Shown here in pieces: positions 24,594 through 34,850 of a stretch of 64,000 bases of DNA. Made by a program: the position numbers and the translations under genes. The notes under the pieces are model-generated. The model searched no databases, was not told the DNA's origin, and saw only the letters and a program-made list of their open reading frames with translations. This DNA comes from Venturia oleaginea. Its lineage: Eukaryota; Ascomycota; Dothideomycetes; Venturiales; Venturiaceae. The stretch is from assembly GCA_013176395.1 (NCBI GenBank), contig JABMLP010000029.1, positions 248,001 through 312,000 of the forward strand, written 5' to 3'. How positions within the stretch are numbered: the stretch's first letter is position 1; the number at the start of each line of letters is the position of its first letter.

Positions 24594-24842
24594 TCACTTA
24601 AACTCCACCTTAGGAACAGGAACCCACTTCCCCTTAACCCTCTTCTTCTCCACAATCCCATCCTTATCCTTAACCTCATAATTGCACAACTCACAAACAC
24701 CCATATCCAGGAACAGAACCTCATAGCCCTCATCTCCCGGTTGGTGGTTCTGCTCGCATGTCGTTTTTCTTCGCTTCAATTCCCATGAATGTGCACTTTC
24801 TTCGGCGCACTCTTGGAAGTAGGTGTGGGTTTCTGAACACAT
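24594..24842 (-). CDS. small cysteine-containing protein (82 aa), function unknown
   Basis: Single-exon frame from an ATG at 24842. It begins MCSETHTYFQEC, has a second Cys near residue 29 and then a CxxC pair in MGVCELCNYEV, followed by a lysine-rich segment ending KWVPVPKVEFK. The Cys/His spacing could bind one zinc ion. No signal peptide. It resembles the neighbouring 109-residue protein at 25486-25815: both begin MC, both have a Cxx C N[FY]E core and then a short basic stretch with KG. I do not recognise a named family; small proteins of this kind are frequent in ascomycete genomes. Confidence 0.5.
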   Translation of the reverse strand: MCSETHTYFQECAEESAHSWELKRRKTTCEQNHQPGDEGYEVLFLDMGVCELCNYEVKDKDGIVEKKRVKGKWVPVPKVEFK

Positions 24843-25485
24843 GGTCGCTGGTTGCTGGTTGACTGTCTGACTGCTCGCTTGTTTGTTTGTTTGCTTGCTT
24901 AAGTTGAGGATGGATGGTCTGATGGTGGTGGTGGGTTTGGTGGTTGCTGCTGCTGTTGCTTGTTGATGAGATGTGTGCCTGTTGCTTCTAGAGACCCGAT
25001 GTGTGAGCAGAACGTTTGTACAGACAACGAGAAAGGAACAATACTCATTCTCGGTGTGTGCTTTGTGTCAAGAGCTGTTTTCTCGGCCGTTGTGACTTCA
25101 ATATGCTGTCTGGCTGTCTGGCTGGAAGCGAATAGACGCTGTGGTATCGAAGTGTGATTGGGAATTGCAGGCTCTCTCCTCGCGGCGGACTTGATGTCCT
25201 TGCTGAGCAACGTGTACAGATCGGTGTGCATGATTGCTGCAGGGTCTGGCATCGAGTTTGTGTGGTGTATCGTGAACGAGAGAATTCTTGAATATTCCGT
25301 GAAGCGTATGGAATGTTCGAAGTGGGTCTGAGTATTCAAACGTTCCTTCCCAATGATTCCGGACCAGCACCCGTAACAAAAGAGAGCAACAAGAGGGCGT
25401 GTATAGATGATGGTCCCTTTCGCGACTCTATCTCGCACCTTGGCTTGGGTAGTGGTGCGCCATCGCGTGCCTGTCGTCCGGTAGC
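24843..25485. other. intergenic between two small CxxC genes
   Basis: Contains CTG/GTT-rich simple sequence near 24880-24970. A minus-strand open frame covers most of it (24899-25489) but has the composition of untranslated DNA and no domain; it could include the long leader of the downstream small gene. Confidence 0.4.
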
Positions 25486-25815
25486 TCATCTGAACTCAAT
25501 GGCCAAGCCGAACCACGCATGTCCATTGACGACCCTGATATGCATGCTGTCATCACCCTCGCCGCTGATGTACTCGTAGTTTGGTTGTCCCTTGATGACT
25601 CTGACTATGAAACCCTGTTCGCTTGCATACTCGAAGTTGCAATAAGCACACTTCTCCCTATACACGATCAGACTCCAGCACAACTCAGCACACCTGGTAC
25701 CACGGTACTTTGCCTTTTGGCAGAGCGCGACTTCGTGTGGATCTTTAGGTTCATGGCCGATGGCGAAGGGCCCGTTGCAACATTGGTCATCTTTGTAGTG
25801 AATCCACCAGCACAT
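25486..25815 (-). CDS. small cysteine-rich protein (109 aa), function unknown
   Basis: Single-exon frame from an ATG at 25815. Eight Cys residues occur, among them MCWW, DQCCNG, a central ALCQKAKYRGTRCAELC and a CxxC in REKCAYCNFEY. The Cys/His-rich first half suggests a zinc-binding fold, and there is no signal peptide, so a secreted effector is unlikely. The part CAYCNFEY to VIKG aligns with CELCNYEV to RVKG in the protein encoded at 24594-24842, on the same strand about 0.6 kb downstream, suggesting an old tandem duplication. Function unknown. Confidence 0.5.
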   Translation of the reverse strand: MCWWIHYKDDQCCNGPFAIGHEPKDPHEVALCQKAKYRGTRCAELCWSLIVYREKCAYCNFEYASEQGFIVRVIKGQPNYEYISGEGDDSMHIRVVNGHAWFGLAIEFR

Positions 25816-26259
25816 GTTGACGTTAATGGAAAGCGTGAGTCAGTTTCTAGAGCGAGTGCTGGTTCAATGGAATTGGCTGGTGTCTCTCCTACCGAAATCA
25901 ATATTGAAAGAATTGCGTGAAGATGATATTGGAATAGTTGCCAAGTTTCTGAAGGAGGGAGACGGATCAATTCTGGTGTACCTATTGCCTTATGCCGGTA
26001 GGCAGCCACTACCAATCGACGGGCAGTCATACCGTCTGGCGTGTGAAGGCACGGGCGGTGTCGCGCCTTCGCGATGTGCCACTGCTGGCGGAGCTCTCTT
26101 GAGCGAGGTACCCGAATACCTTCCATGTGTCTTCGTACTCTCTTGCTCAAAACATACGCAAGCGCCCTGGAAGTATTTTTTGGCTTTTACACGATTCATG
26201 AGATGATGACTTTTGCCATGTCTGGTTGATGATTTGGTTCCAACTCTGTCAATCAGATC
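25816..26259. other. intergenic, no gene seen
   Basis: Lies between the start of the small Cys-rich gene and the stop of the splicing factor gene on the same strand. Open frames here lack any domain and overlap on both strands. Confidence 0.4.
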
Positions 26260-26968
26260 TCAACCACTAACCCCAGCCCTCCGCCTCTCCAATATCTCTT
26301 GCTTCAAACCCTCAGTCGCGATCTGCACCTCAACAATGCCTCTTATACCATTTTTCCAGCTCTGCTCGAGTGCCGCCAACTCGCCCTTCACGCTATCCTC
26401 TTGAGTCACCCTTCTTTCCTCCTCCACATTCGCGAGCTCTTTCTTCGCTGCGGAAAGGTCTTTTTCCAGGCCTTTGAGAATCTCCTCCAGTTGTGAGTTT
26501 CCAATCAACCAAGCATTCTTGCCATAAGTCTCCAGTGACGAAAGATTCGTCAATCGACCTGACAAATACGTTGAAGATGCGTATGCCTTTTGTAGGGTTT
26601 CCCGCCATTGTCTGTGAACTTCTGGCTTGTCTTCGTCGGAATGGGGGGAGGTTTTCGGCGGCGGCTCGAGGCCTTCATATCGTGAGAAGTCCATGCCTGT
26701 TCCTTCTGGTTTTGGGAGTTCTTTGGCTATGCGCTCGTGCTCTGCTTCTATGAGAGGACTAAATTTGGGCGTATATGAGGTTGGAATGCTTGGGTGGAGT
26801 GCGGTAGTGTAATCGGCTGGATGTTCGGCGCGAACTGCAGCAAGAATGGCATCGCGACTTTCTGCTGGTATTTCGGCGTCGATGTCTGAAATTGTTAGCG
26901 GCGCAGATGAATTGACTAGAAATTGACTTACGCGCAAGGAAGTCAGTAGATTCGAGGTTGAAAGGCAT
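26260..26968 (-). CDS. BCAS2/SPF27-type pre-mRNA splicing factor
   Basis: Component of the Prp19-associated complex (NineTeen Complex), homologous to human BCAS2/SPF27 and fission yeast Cwf7. Exons 26968-26932 and 26885-26260 with one 46-nt intron (donor GTAAGT, acceptor TTCAG) give 220 residues, the usual size. The N-terminus MPFNLESTDFLAHIDAE matches the family pattern of a short head before a YIDxE-like motif. The middle has YTPKFSPLIEAEHERIAKE, then a long predicted coiled coil from about residue 110 to the end (LEEILKGLEKDLSAAKKEL), needed in this family to bind Prp19. The frame is open further upstream, but only the spliced start at 26968 gives the family N-terminus. It shares a 256-bp divergent promoter with the ceramidase gene. 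Confidence 0.85.
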
Positions 26969-27224
26969 CTTGTCTGAATCGATTGATATTTGTGAATAGA
27001 GTTGTGGAGGAACGAAGTCGTCGGGCAACAAAATTTGGCTAAGTCAGAGCTTACAAACGCGACAGTGACGAGGCTAGGAGCCGCGTTCCTGATACACCAA
27101 GACTTCAGTCTCACCAACCTCTTCAATTTTATCAAATGATCACCTCCAAGCTTAATATCTATCCACGCGCCGAGCTTTCCAGCAAGGTATCGCATGACAA
27201 TATACAGCGAAATCCACATCGACC

Positions 27225-29510
27225 ATGATTCCTCGCCTTGCCGTTGTTGCCACTGGCATTTGTTTGCTGTTGCTACTTTTCTTTCAGGCACTATATATCC
27301 TTTCTTCTGACAATATATCCGATCAACTGGGTCAGAAATGGCCGTTTTCAAGTTCAAAAAATGATGGAAAGAGCTTGAGAATCGGAGACGACTACTTGCT
27401 GGGAGTCGGGAAGGCGGACATCACAGGTGCTGTGGTAGAAATAAACCTCATGGGATATGCGGATCCGAATCAAACCGGCACTGGTGTTAGACAGAGACTC
27501 TACTCCAGAGCCTTCATCGTTGGTGAATTAGCTCGACCAGACAACCGCTTCGTATACATCGTCATCGACACTCAATCGGGCGACACCGCTATCAGGGACG
27601 GAATCTTGAAAGCGATTGCTGAGTTGGGGCCTGAGTACAGTGTCTATGGGCAGAGTAATATCGCCCTGACTGGCACCCATTCCCATTCTGGTCCAGGAGC
27701 GTGGTTGAACTATCTCCTTCCACAAATCACGAGCAAAGGTTTCGACAAGAAAAGTTATCAAGCCATTGTGAACGGCACCGTGCTTTCTATTCAACGCGCT
27801 CACGAGAGCTTGGCGGCTGGTAGGCTCACGGTTGGAACTACCAGAGTCGACGCGAATATCAATCGCAGTCCATATGCCTATCTTGCGAATCCCAAGGAGG
27901 AGCGCCAGAAGTACGAGGACGATGTGGATAAGGATTTGACCATGCTACGATTCACCCGAGCAGATGGCAAGAATTTGGGCTTCTTGTCTTGGTACGCGGT
28001 TCACGGAACGTCAATGCTGGGCAACAATACTTTGATCACTGGAGACAACAAAGGCGTGGCTGCATACTTGTTCGAGAAGGTCATGGGTGATGACTTCGTA
28101 GCCGGGTTCTCTCAAGCCAACGTGGGCGACACATCCCCAAATATTCTCGGTCCTATGTGTGAAGATGGATCCAATCAAGAGTGTCGATTTGAGGACAGCA
28201 CTTGTGGGGGCCGCAATGAGCCTTGCCACGGGCGTGGACCATATTATGGCCTGAACGATGGCGGCACCAAATCTTGTTTCGAAATTGGAAGACGACAATT
28301 TGAAGGCGCAAAGAGAATCTACGAATCACTTGGATCTTCCAACTCCATCACAGCAGTCACTGGCCCGTCAGTGCGCTCTCTCCACACCTTCGCATCACTC
28401 GCAAACTACACTTTCCCGCTTCCCAACGGCACAGTTGTCAACACATGTCCGGCAGCTCTAGGTTACTCCTTCGCAGCCGGCACAACCGACGGCCCCGGCG
28501 CATTCGACTTCAAACAGAACAATTCCGGAAATGCAAATGCCAATCCGTTGTGGGAAGTGGTGTCAGGTTTCATCCACGTGCCCAGCGAAGAGCAAAAACA
28601 TTGCCAAGGTCTGAAGCCTATCCTGCTAGACGTCGGCGAAACCAATAGTCCATACCCCTGGTCACCCAACATCGTCGATATCCAGCTGCTGCGCGTGGGC
28701 CAGGTCATCATCATCGTGAGTCCTGGCGAAGCAACAACAATGGCCGGACGTCGATGGCGAAATGCGATTTTCGAAGCTGCGAAGACGGAGAATATACACG
28801 ATCAATCTTCCATCGAGCCAATCGTCTTACTAGGCGGCCCAGCAAACAGCTACACGCACTACATAACCACAGAAGAGGAATACGCCATCCAACGCTACGA
28901 AGGCGCATCAACACTCTACGGTCCGCATACCCTTAACGCATACATCAACCTCACCCTCACTAACCTACCATTCCTTTCTCCAACGAGTACGGGATCACCA
29001 GGTTCAGGACCCATGCCCCCGATCAACACGAACAAATCCCTCAGTTTCATCACGGGCGTGGTGGTAGATACATCCGGTTTCTTCAAACGCTTCGGCGATG
29101 TAATCGACGATGTTCAACCGGAATATAAACCCGGTTCTATAGCGAGGGCTTCATTCATCGGTGCAAATCCAAGGAATAATCTCCGTCTCGAAAAAACTTT
29201 CGCCGCGGTTGAGAAACTTACGTTTCCCTATTTACCTGTACCTGCAAGGGAAGAAGGGGACGAAAAACTCAAACCTCGCGAGGGAAGGGAGGGCTGGACT
29301 ACTTTCCTAACTGATTTCGATTGGTCTCTTGTTTATCGGTGGAGGAGGGTTAGTACTGTGCTTGGAACTAGTGACGTCACGATTGAATGGGAGATTCCGG
29401 AAAGGGTTCAGAAAGGAACGTATCGATTACGTTATTTTGGTGATGCGAAGGGGTTGGGTGGTAGTATTGATGCTTTTGAGGGGGTTAGCTCAAGGTTTGA
29501 AGTTGTTTGA
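27225..29510 (+). CDS. neutral ceramidase
   Basis: Hydrolyses ceramide to sphingosine and fatty acid. Single exon, 761 residues, the usual size of neutral/alkaline ceramidases. An N-terminal hydrophobic helix at residues 7-27 is a signal anchor, so the catalytic part faces the lumen or outside. Conserved blocks: LGVGKADITG at about 59, LTGTHSHSGPG with the zinc-binding His152 and His154, WYAVHGTSM with His260, and the nucleophile motif NVGDTSPNILGP with Ser304. The C-terminal 200 residues form the beta-rich domain (WTTFLTDFDWSLVYRW, then EIPERVQKGTYRLRYFGD). Several NxT/S sites fit a glycoprotein. Start is the first ATG, immediately before the hydrophobic helix. Confidence 0.93.
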   Translation: MIPRLAVVATGICLLLLLFFQALYILSSDNISDQLGQKWPFSSSKNDGKSLRIGDDYLLGVGKADITGAVVEINLMGYADPNQTGTGVRQRLYSRAFIVGELARPDNRFVYIVIDTQSGDTAIRDGILKAIAELGPEYSVYGQSNIALTGTHSHSGPGAWLNYLLPQITSKGFDKKSYQAIVNGTVLSIQRAHESLAAGRLTVGTTRVDANINRSPYAYLANPKEERQKYEDDVDKDLTMLRFTRADGKNLGFLSWYAVHGTSMLGNNTLITGDNKGVAAYLFEKVMGDDFVAGFSQANVGDTSPNILGPMCEDGSNQECRFEDSTCGGRNEPCHGRGPYYGLNDGGTKSCFEIGRRQFEGAKRIYESLGSSNSITAVTGPSVRSLHTFASLANYTFPLPNGTVVNTCPAALGYSFAAGTTDGPGAFDFKQNNSGNANANPLWEVVSGFIHVPSEEQKHCQGLKPILLDVGETNSPYPWSPNIVDIQLLRVGQVIIIVSPGEATTMAGRRWRNAIFEAAKTENIHDQSSIEPIVLLGGPANSYTHYITTEEEYAIQRYEGASTLYGPHTLNAYINLTLTNLPFLSPTSTGSPGSGPMPPINTNKSLSFITGVVVDTSGFFKRFGDVIDDVQPEYKPGSIARASFIGANPRNNLRLEKTFAAVEKLTFPYLPVPAREEGDEKLKPREGREGWTTFLTDFDWSLVYRWRRVSTVLGTSDVTIEWEIPERVQKGTYRLRYFGDAKGLGGSIDAFEGVSSRFEVV

Positions 29511-30580
29511 TTGGTAGTAAGTGACGGAGAGGAGAAGGTTTGTGTAGTCTAGGACTATGGGTTTTGTGGTTGTGTATGATTGCTACCTCCGTGAGGAAGG
29601 TTGTGTACTATAAATCGCGCATAATTTGTACAACTCAATAATCCATCCCTCAAAAGAAAAGCCTCAAAATATCCAGACATCCAGTCCAGAAGTATTCCAA
29701 CGCCACACCGTAAACTCCGTACAAATCTATCCATAGACGAGCAACCAATTGGTATACGGCTAGATTTCATATCTTATCTTACATAAGATCTAAAGGCAGG
29801 CAAATCAAGTAATAGGCCAGAAAATAAAACCAATAACCGTCGAAACCACCCTCACCATATTATATTTTACAAGAGAAACAACGGTGACGGATTCAAAAAA
29901 AAATTAAAAATTTATTGTTGTGTAGAAGTAGAATTCCGAGTATCTCTACTGTATCCACTTGGCGAGTACATACCGACCTGTATAGTCTGTATAGGTTGGT
30001 AATATCTAGCTCTTAAGCTGTTACTGGGTAATCTAACTACTAAACCTGTACATCTAATATACGCAAAAGAATAGGGGAAGTAGTCTTACTCTCGGAGAAC
30101 TCTTAGCTGTAGTTTCAGCCCAGTAGAGAGCTATGGAACCCTCTCAGATTCTCCTTGACATTTTTAGAAATCGTATATATATCGCCCCTGTTGTCTCGCA
30201 AACCACAATATTCTCGTCTACAACTTTACACGGAATCTACGGCAGTTGACGCGAAAAGACGCTCGGACCCACTTGGCGATGATCAAATTAGCATTAAATA
30301 GATGATTTAATGTGTTGTGACCTTTTGACCACCGTCAGCGATCCACGCTTCCGTGTACATACTACATACAATAACAAACTCTATCATCCATATCTCTATG
30401 CCTATGCCTCGAGAGTGTCCGGACAGATTTCCATGCTGTCTCTCCCAAGTGCGTGTATGTATCCATATAACTCCAAAAACGCCATCGCTAATGGAAGCGC
30501 ATGTATGCCATTATTCATCAAACTCTCATCATCGTAGAAAAGCTATCCAGCCAGAATTGTTGGTCGAATGTTTAAGATCC
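29511..30580. other. TA-rich intergenic block between convergent genes
   Basis: Bases about 29800-30300 are TA-rich with a poly-A tract near 29897 and a palindromic stretch ACCTGTATAGTCTGTATAGG near 29978. No coherent frame. The composition resembles a RIP-altered repeat relic. Confidence 0.4.
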
Positions 30581-32038
30581 TCACATCCACCAGAAGAAAC
30601 CGACAAGAACACCGGCAAGACCAAGACCCATTCCCTTGATCTCTTTTGCCAGACTGGCCCCACCGGCTTGGGTTGCGCTGGCTGATGCGCTTGCACCGGT
30701 GCCTGTGGCAGTCGCAGCGACACCAACAACAGCGGCGCCGTAAGTCTGTCCAAGAGCGGGTAGTGCAACATTTCCGTTGACTTCCCAAACCCCCGAAGTC
30801 TGAGCAGGGCATGCTGGTGCGGTGAGAGTCGGGTTGTAAGCAGATTCCTTGACACCACTAGGAGTGAGCGTCTTCCACTGGTTGGCCAAGTTGGTAAAAT
30901 CGGGCACAACAGGAGTCGGTGTTCCAGAGCGAGGGAATCCATCCGGTGCCAATGAAGGATCAACCTTGGGACCGTAGTTGACGATGCCATAGTTGTTCTG
31001 CTCCTCGATCCACTCGTAGATGATAGATCCAGACCAATACGGAGCCATGTCTGGGCCGAAGATAGCTGCCTGGTCATCCCAAGTACGTGGTGGCACGGTG
31101 TTGCAGCCAGTCTCCGAGAAGAAGATTGGCACATTGTAGTCGTGTATCTGTTCGGTGAGAACATTGTAGCCGGATTGGGTGTAGCTGGAGGCACCGCACC
31201 ATTCGTAGGCATTGAGGCAGTAATAGTCGACGGCTTCTGAGGCGTTGCTTCCGCAAGCAAGGTAGTTTTGCAACATTGGGCGCAGCGAAGCGATATCTGC
31301 AGCAGCGTATCCGACGGGAATGTTCCTGTATCCCTTGGCGTTGCGGTAAGCCTTGACATCGCGAGCAGCAGCCTTGACATATGGTGCAGCCACTGAGCCA
31401 TTTGCCGTGGTGATGACTTCGTTTCCAACCAAGAAGCCCGCGGTGTTGTCATAGTTGTGGAACGCGTCCATGACCTTTTCGAAGGCGCTCAACTGTGTCT
31501 GGGTCCAATGGGGAGTAGGCTGGAGGTTCTGTTAGCACGCATTTGGTGAGTTCTGATTTGACGAGGACTTACTTGCTCGATCTGGCTGGTGAATGTGTCG
31601 AGATCGAGCCAAAGGTAGATGCCAGCATCTGCGAAGGCAGACATACAAGCATCGTGTGAGCCATTGGGGTCGACGTGGTAGACTCGAATACTGTTTGCAC
31701 CGAGAGTCTTCATGAGAGCGGCATCGAGTCTGCATTGGGTTACGTCGATAAGCGGGTCATCTGGCACCAATTGGTACGAGACACCTAGAGGTATGTTAAT
31801 TCCGCTGAAGTTAATTGATTGACTGTGTTTTCCCAGCTGGAGAAATATTCCATCACTCCACGTGGGTGACGGAGAGCGCAGGGATAGAAGGGAAGAAGGG
31901 ACGAATCCACGCACCTTTGATGTAGAATTGATTGCCATTGCTGTCGAAGAACTTGCTGCCCTTTGAGTGAATGGTTGGGATGGCTTGCACCGAGATTGCT
32001 GCAGCGGCCATCAACCCGCTCAGAGCTGAGAAACGCAT
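30581..32038 (-). CDS. gel: GH72 beta-1,3-glucanosyltransferase (Gel/Gas family), GPI-anchored
   Basis: Cell-wall enzyme that cuts and rejoins beta-1,3-glucan chains on the outer side of the plasma membrane. Exons 32038-31915, 31784-31573, 31519-30581; introns of 130 and 53 nt; 424 residues. A signal peptide covers residues 1-19 (LMAAAAISVQA). The GH72 core has SKFFDSNGNQFYIKGVSYQ at the start, the acid/base Glu146 in FLVGNEVI and the nucleophile Glu248 in FFSETGCN, with the family Cys residues (YYCLNAYEWCG). After about residue 350 there is a Ser/Ala/Thr-rich linker and a C-terminal hydrophobic tail that fits a GPI signal. The Cys-rich CBM43 (X8) module of some members is absent, placing it in the CBM43-less group. 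The first intron is unusually long for this window. Confidence 0.93.
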
Positions 32039-33085
32039 GGCTGGATAATGCTATGGGTATGAAGTTGGTAATGGATTATTGATAGTGTTCGGGAGGTGTA
32101 GGAGGAGCTGGTAGTCGTTGGGAAGGTGCCGATGGACAAATCGCTTTGTGTTTACAAATACGATAGGTCGTGATTAAGGATTAACACTACTCGGTTGAAC
32201 GCGCTTGAAGAAGTCGGGTTTAATGTTGGAACGAAGGTGTTTACAGGCTTCTTGGGCTCCTGTCGTCGGATGCAATCACTCAATGGCACAATAATGCTAC
32301 GAGTAAGGAGTACAACAAAAAGAGGAACAAGATGCAACGGGAGGACGGAGTTTCAATATGGCAGCTAGAGAAGCTGATCTGCAGCCTAACAAAGCTTGCA
32401 AAGCTTGGGGACGCGCCGGCAAGGGTGTGCAACCTGTAGTTCGTCATGCACAAATCACAATTCCATGTCCAGAAGCTGTCTGGATGCAGGACCATTGCAA
32501 GGACTCGCATAGCGAAAGCTACGAACCCGTCCATACAAAGCCCATCCCCGTCGTTCTCCGCGTTGAATAGAGAACGTCAACATCAAATACACTAGGCCAG
32601 CCCGGACATATTAACGGCACACAAGCCACCATTAAAGTGACCATAGGCTCTTATCACCGCCACAGAGACGGAACGAGCCTTTGTGCACCAATTCACAACA
32701 TGTTCACTGATCATCTGACAGCTGGCTTCATTTCTGCTCAAAGAACATCACCCAGCCATCTTGATTTCATCTGGCGCTTCGACGTCTTTTTTTGACGTCA
32801 GAAATGATGCAAAGGAACAGCGGTTGCAAAGTTCTCCGACGTTCCCAACACCGATTTTGACATCGGAGCTGTGGAACCGTCCGCGTCACGAACCATGAAA
32901 GCTGTCGTTCTTGGAGAACACAATGTTTGAGAGTATTACTACTATCATTGCGTTCGAACTAAACGAGGATTAATGTAAGACATGATCGGGAGATCTCCGA
33001 CTGCCTCGGGGTTCTATTTCCATCCCCGGCTCTGGAGATCCCCTTTTCCAAATCTGCTTTCAACTGACTACCAATCCCAACAAAC
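32039..33085. other. intergenic, no gene seen
   Basis: Upstream region of the GH72 gene and, on the other side, of the dioxygenase pseudogene. Only short frames without domains. Confidence 0.5.
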
Positions 33086-33947
33086 ATGCCTCATACTGAA
33101 CCATTTCGACATATTCAAGTAACGGAACTGTACCCAACTTTTGGAGCAGAGATAAGCCGCGTGGATTTCTCCGAACCAGTGGCCGATGAATTCGCTGCCA
33201 TTACCAAAATAAGGCGTCTTGGAAATGCACTCCAAATATACGCACACGTGCCCAAATCTTCTGCATTAGTATGGAGCTCTCCTATTCCGCAACGCTCACC
33301 TCGATGACCACTGCCACGTGGTCTTTGCTCATAAATTCGGAGAGCTAGATGATATCAAGCCGTACATCGCGGCTGGTCGCAAGACTCGTTTCTCATCTGA
33401 TAACCTATTCGATGTACCAAATCTCGAAGACGATGGATCTGTACTCTAGCCTGGCACTCCTCGCTACAATCCAGATCTGGGAAATGTTCTCTTCCACGTT
33501 GACACCCAACCCACGTCGCGCCGACCACTCGTTGCTTCGTGCCCACAAGCTCAATCCCAAAGGCACGGGGGCGGTACGAAATTTGCTGATACTCGCACCG
33601 CCTGGGATATCCTCCCCAAACTGAAGAAGCAGGAATTAATGAAGAAAGATTATATTGCAGGTCATAATCTGTGGTATTCTAGGAAACTGGCAGCTCCGGA
33701 CAGCAAACGTTTCAAGGACATCAATTCAAAAGACTCCTTCATCTCTCATCATAGGCTTTTGCAAACTCACGAGCCGTGGGGACGAAAGAACCTCTATATC
33801 GCTGCTCATGCTATGCAAGTTGAGAACCCTGCCTGCGCAATCTCATCTCCCGGTCCACCTAGCAAGCTATTGCCCGAAGACGAGGAACGAAAAATCATCA
33901 ACGAAATTTGGATAACCAACCTGACAATTGCTGTCTCCATCTGTTGA
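33086..33947 (+). pseudogene. TauD/TfdA-type dioxygenase pseudogene
   Basis: Relic of an Fe(II)/2-oxoglutarate-dependent dioxygenase of the TauD/TfdA family, whose members oxidise sulfonates or aryloxy acids. Recognisable blocks lie in different frames: an ATG at 33086 with LYPTFGAEISRVDFSEPV, then FGELDDIKPYIAAGRKT (33336 on) with DNLFDVPNLEDDGSVL interrupted by TAG at 33447-33449, then LFHVDT, then RRADHSLLRAHKLNPKGTG in a second frame, then FADTRTAWDILP and DYIAGHNLWYSRKLAAPDS, HRLLQTHEPWGRKNLYIAAH. At least three frame changes and one stop are needed to read through. The metal-binding HxD is still visible in HVDT. No intron arrangement removes all lesions, so this is a dead gene. Confidence 0.8.
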
Positions 33948-34269
33948 ATCGCTTGAACTCGACTGATGTGCTCTACGTAGTATGTAAAATAAATTGTGGA
34001 TGTTTCACGATGCTGACTCAGATTCAGGGCTGAAGCTTGGGCTGCTGTGCGATCGGTGTGGACGGGAAGCGATTGAGGGGAACAAAGCTTTCGGCTGCCC
34101 ACCTGGCTGGAACCTTAGGCCTTAACAGCTCGCCCTAGGTCACGAATGTATGGGTGGATGAAGTAATAATGGCAGTGAAACTGGCGATGACTAAGATAGG
34201 GCCGGCAAGTTGAATGCAGGTATTTTCGTCGAGTGGGTGACACGACGTTGTGTGGCGGTGGAAGGGGCA
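33948..34269. other. intergenic, distal upstream of pkaR
   Basis: No coding feature. The region runs up to the minisatellite. Confidence 0.4.
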
Positions 34270-34368
34270 GTGGAAGACCAGTGGAAGACCAGTGGAAGAC
34301 CAGTGGAAGACCAGTGGAAGACCAGTGGAAGACCAGTGGAAGACCAGTGGAAGACCAGTGGAAGACCA
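34270..34368 (+). repeat. minisatellite, nine copies of an 11-bp unit
   Basis: Nine perfect tandem copies of GTGGAAGACCA occupy 99 bp, flanked by a partial copy on the right. Because 11 is not a multiple of three, all three plus-strand frames stay open through it with a 33-nt superperiod. It lies about 480 bp upstream of the pkaR start codon, in the probable promoter or leader. Confidence 0.95.
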
Positions 34369-34850
34369 GAGGGATTGTTCGAGAAGGCTCAAAGAAGGAG
34401 TGGAAGCTTGGATCTCGTGTGCTGCTGCTAGCCGTGACAGGCGACAGGAACGACTGATTGACTGCAACGAGGCACTCCTGCTCCCGTTTCCTCTCTTATC
34501 ATTGAACACACATTTGTAGCACCTTCTCTCTCGCCGTCGCTGTGAGATCCTCTCCCCAATCCGACCCAATCCTTCGCTCAGCAATCAATCTGCCCAAACC
34601 ACGCGCGATCCTAGCTATCTCATCCTCGCATACAAACTCAATCTCTCCCCAGACGGACGCTCCACGACGAGTCGGACTTTCTGCCTACAGCTCGGAAACG
34701 GCAATCCCCACTCGGTCTGATACTGGTGCCATCTCTATAGCTACGCTGCTGTATTGTCCGTTAAGCTTGTTGTCATAGCGTTTCCGTCCGGCTTCATAGG
34801 ACCCTGGAGTTTAGCCCCGCCTCTCATCATCTCGACCTCTCGCACTTGCA
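34369..34850. promoter_or_regulatory. upstream region of pkaR
   Basis: A pyrimidine-rich 480-bp stretch with no long ATG-started frame, probably promoter and a long 5' untranslated leader of the PKA regulatory subunit gene. Confidence 0.4.

Noticed and set aside
24899..25489. 196-codon minus-strand frame
   Set aside because: Composition of untranslated DNA with a poly-Gln/Pro end produced by CTG/GTT simple sequence; no domain.
26969..27357. Upstream extension of the BCAS2 frame across the ceramidase start
   Set aside because: Runs through the intron and into the neighbouring gene; the spliced start at 26968 gives the family N-terminus.
34233..34519. Plus-strand frames reading WKTSGRPVEDQ repeats
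   Set aside because: All three frames stay open only because the 11-bp minisatellite has no stop; no flanking coding character.
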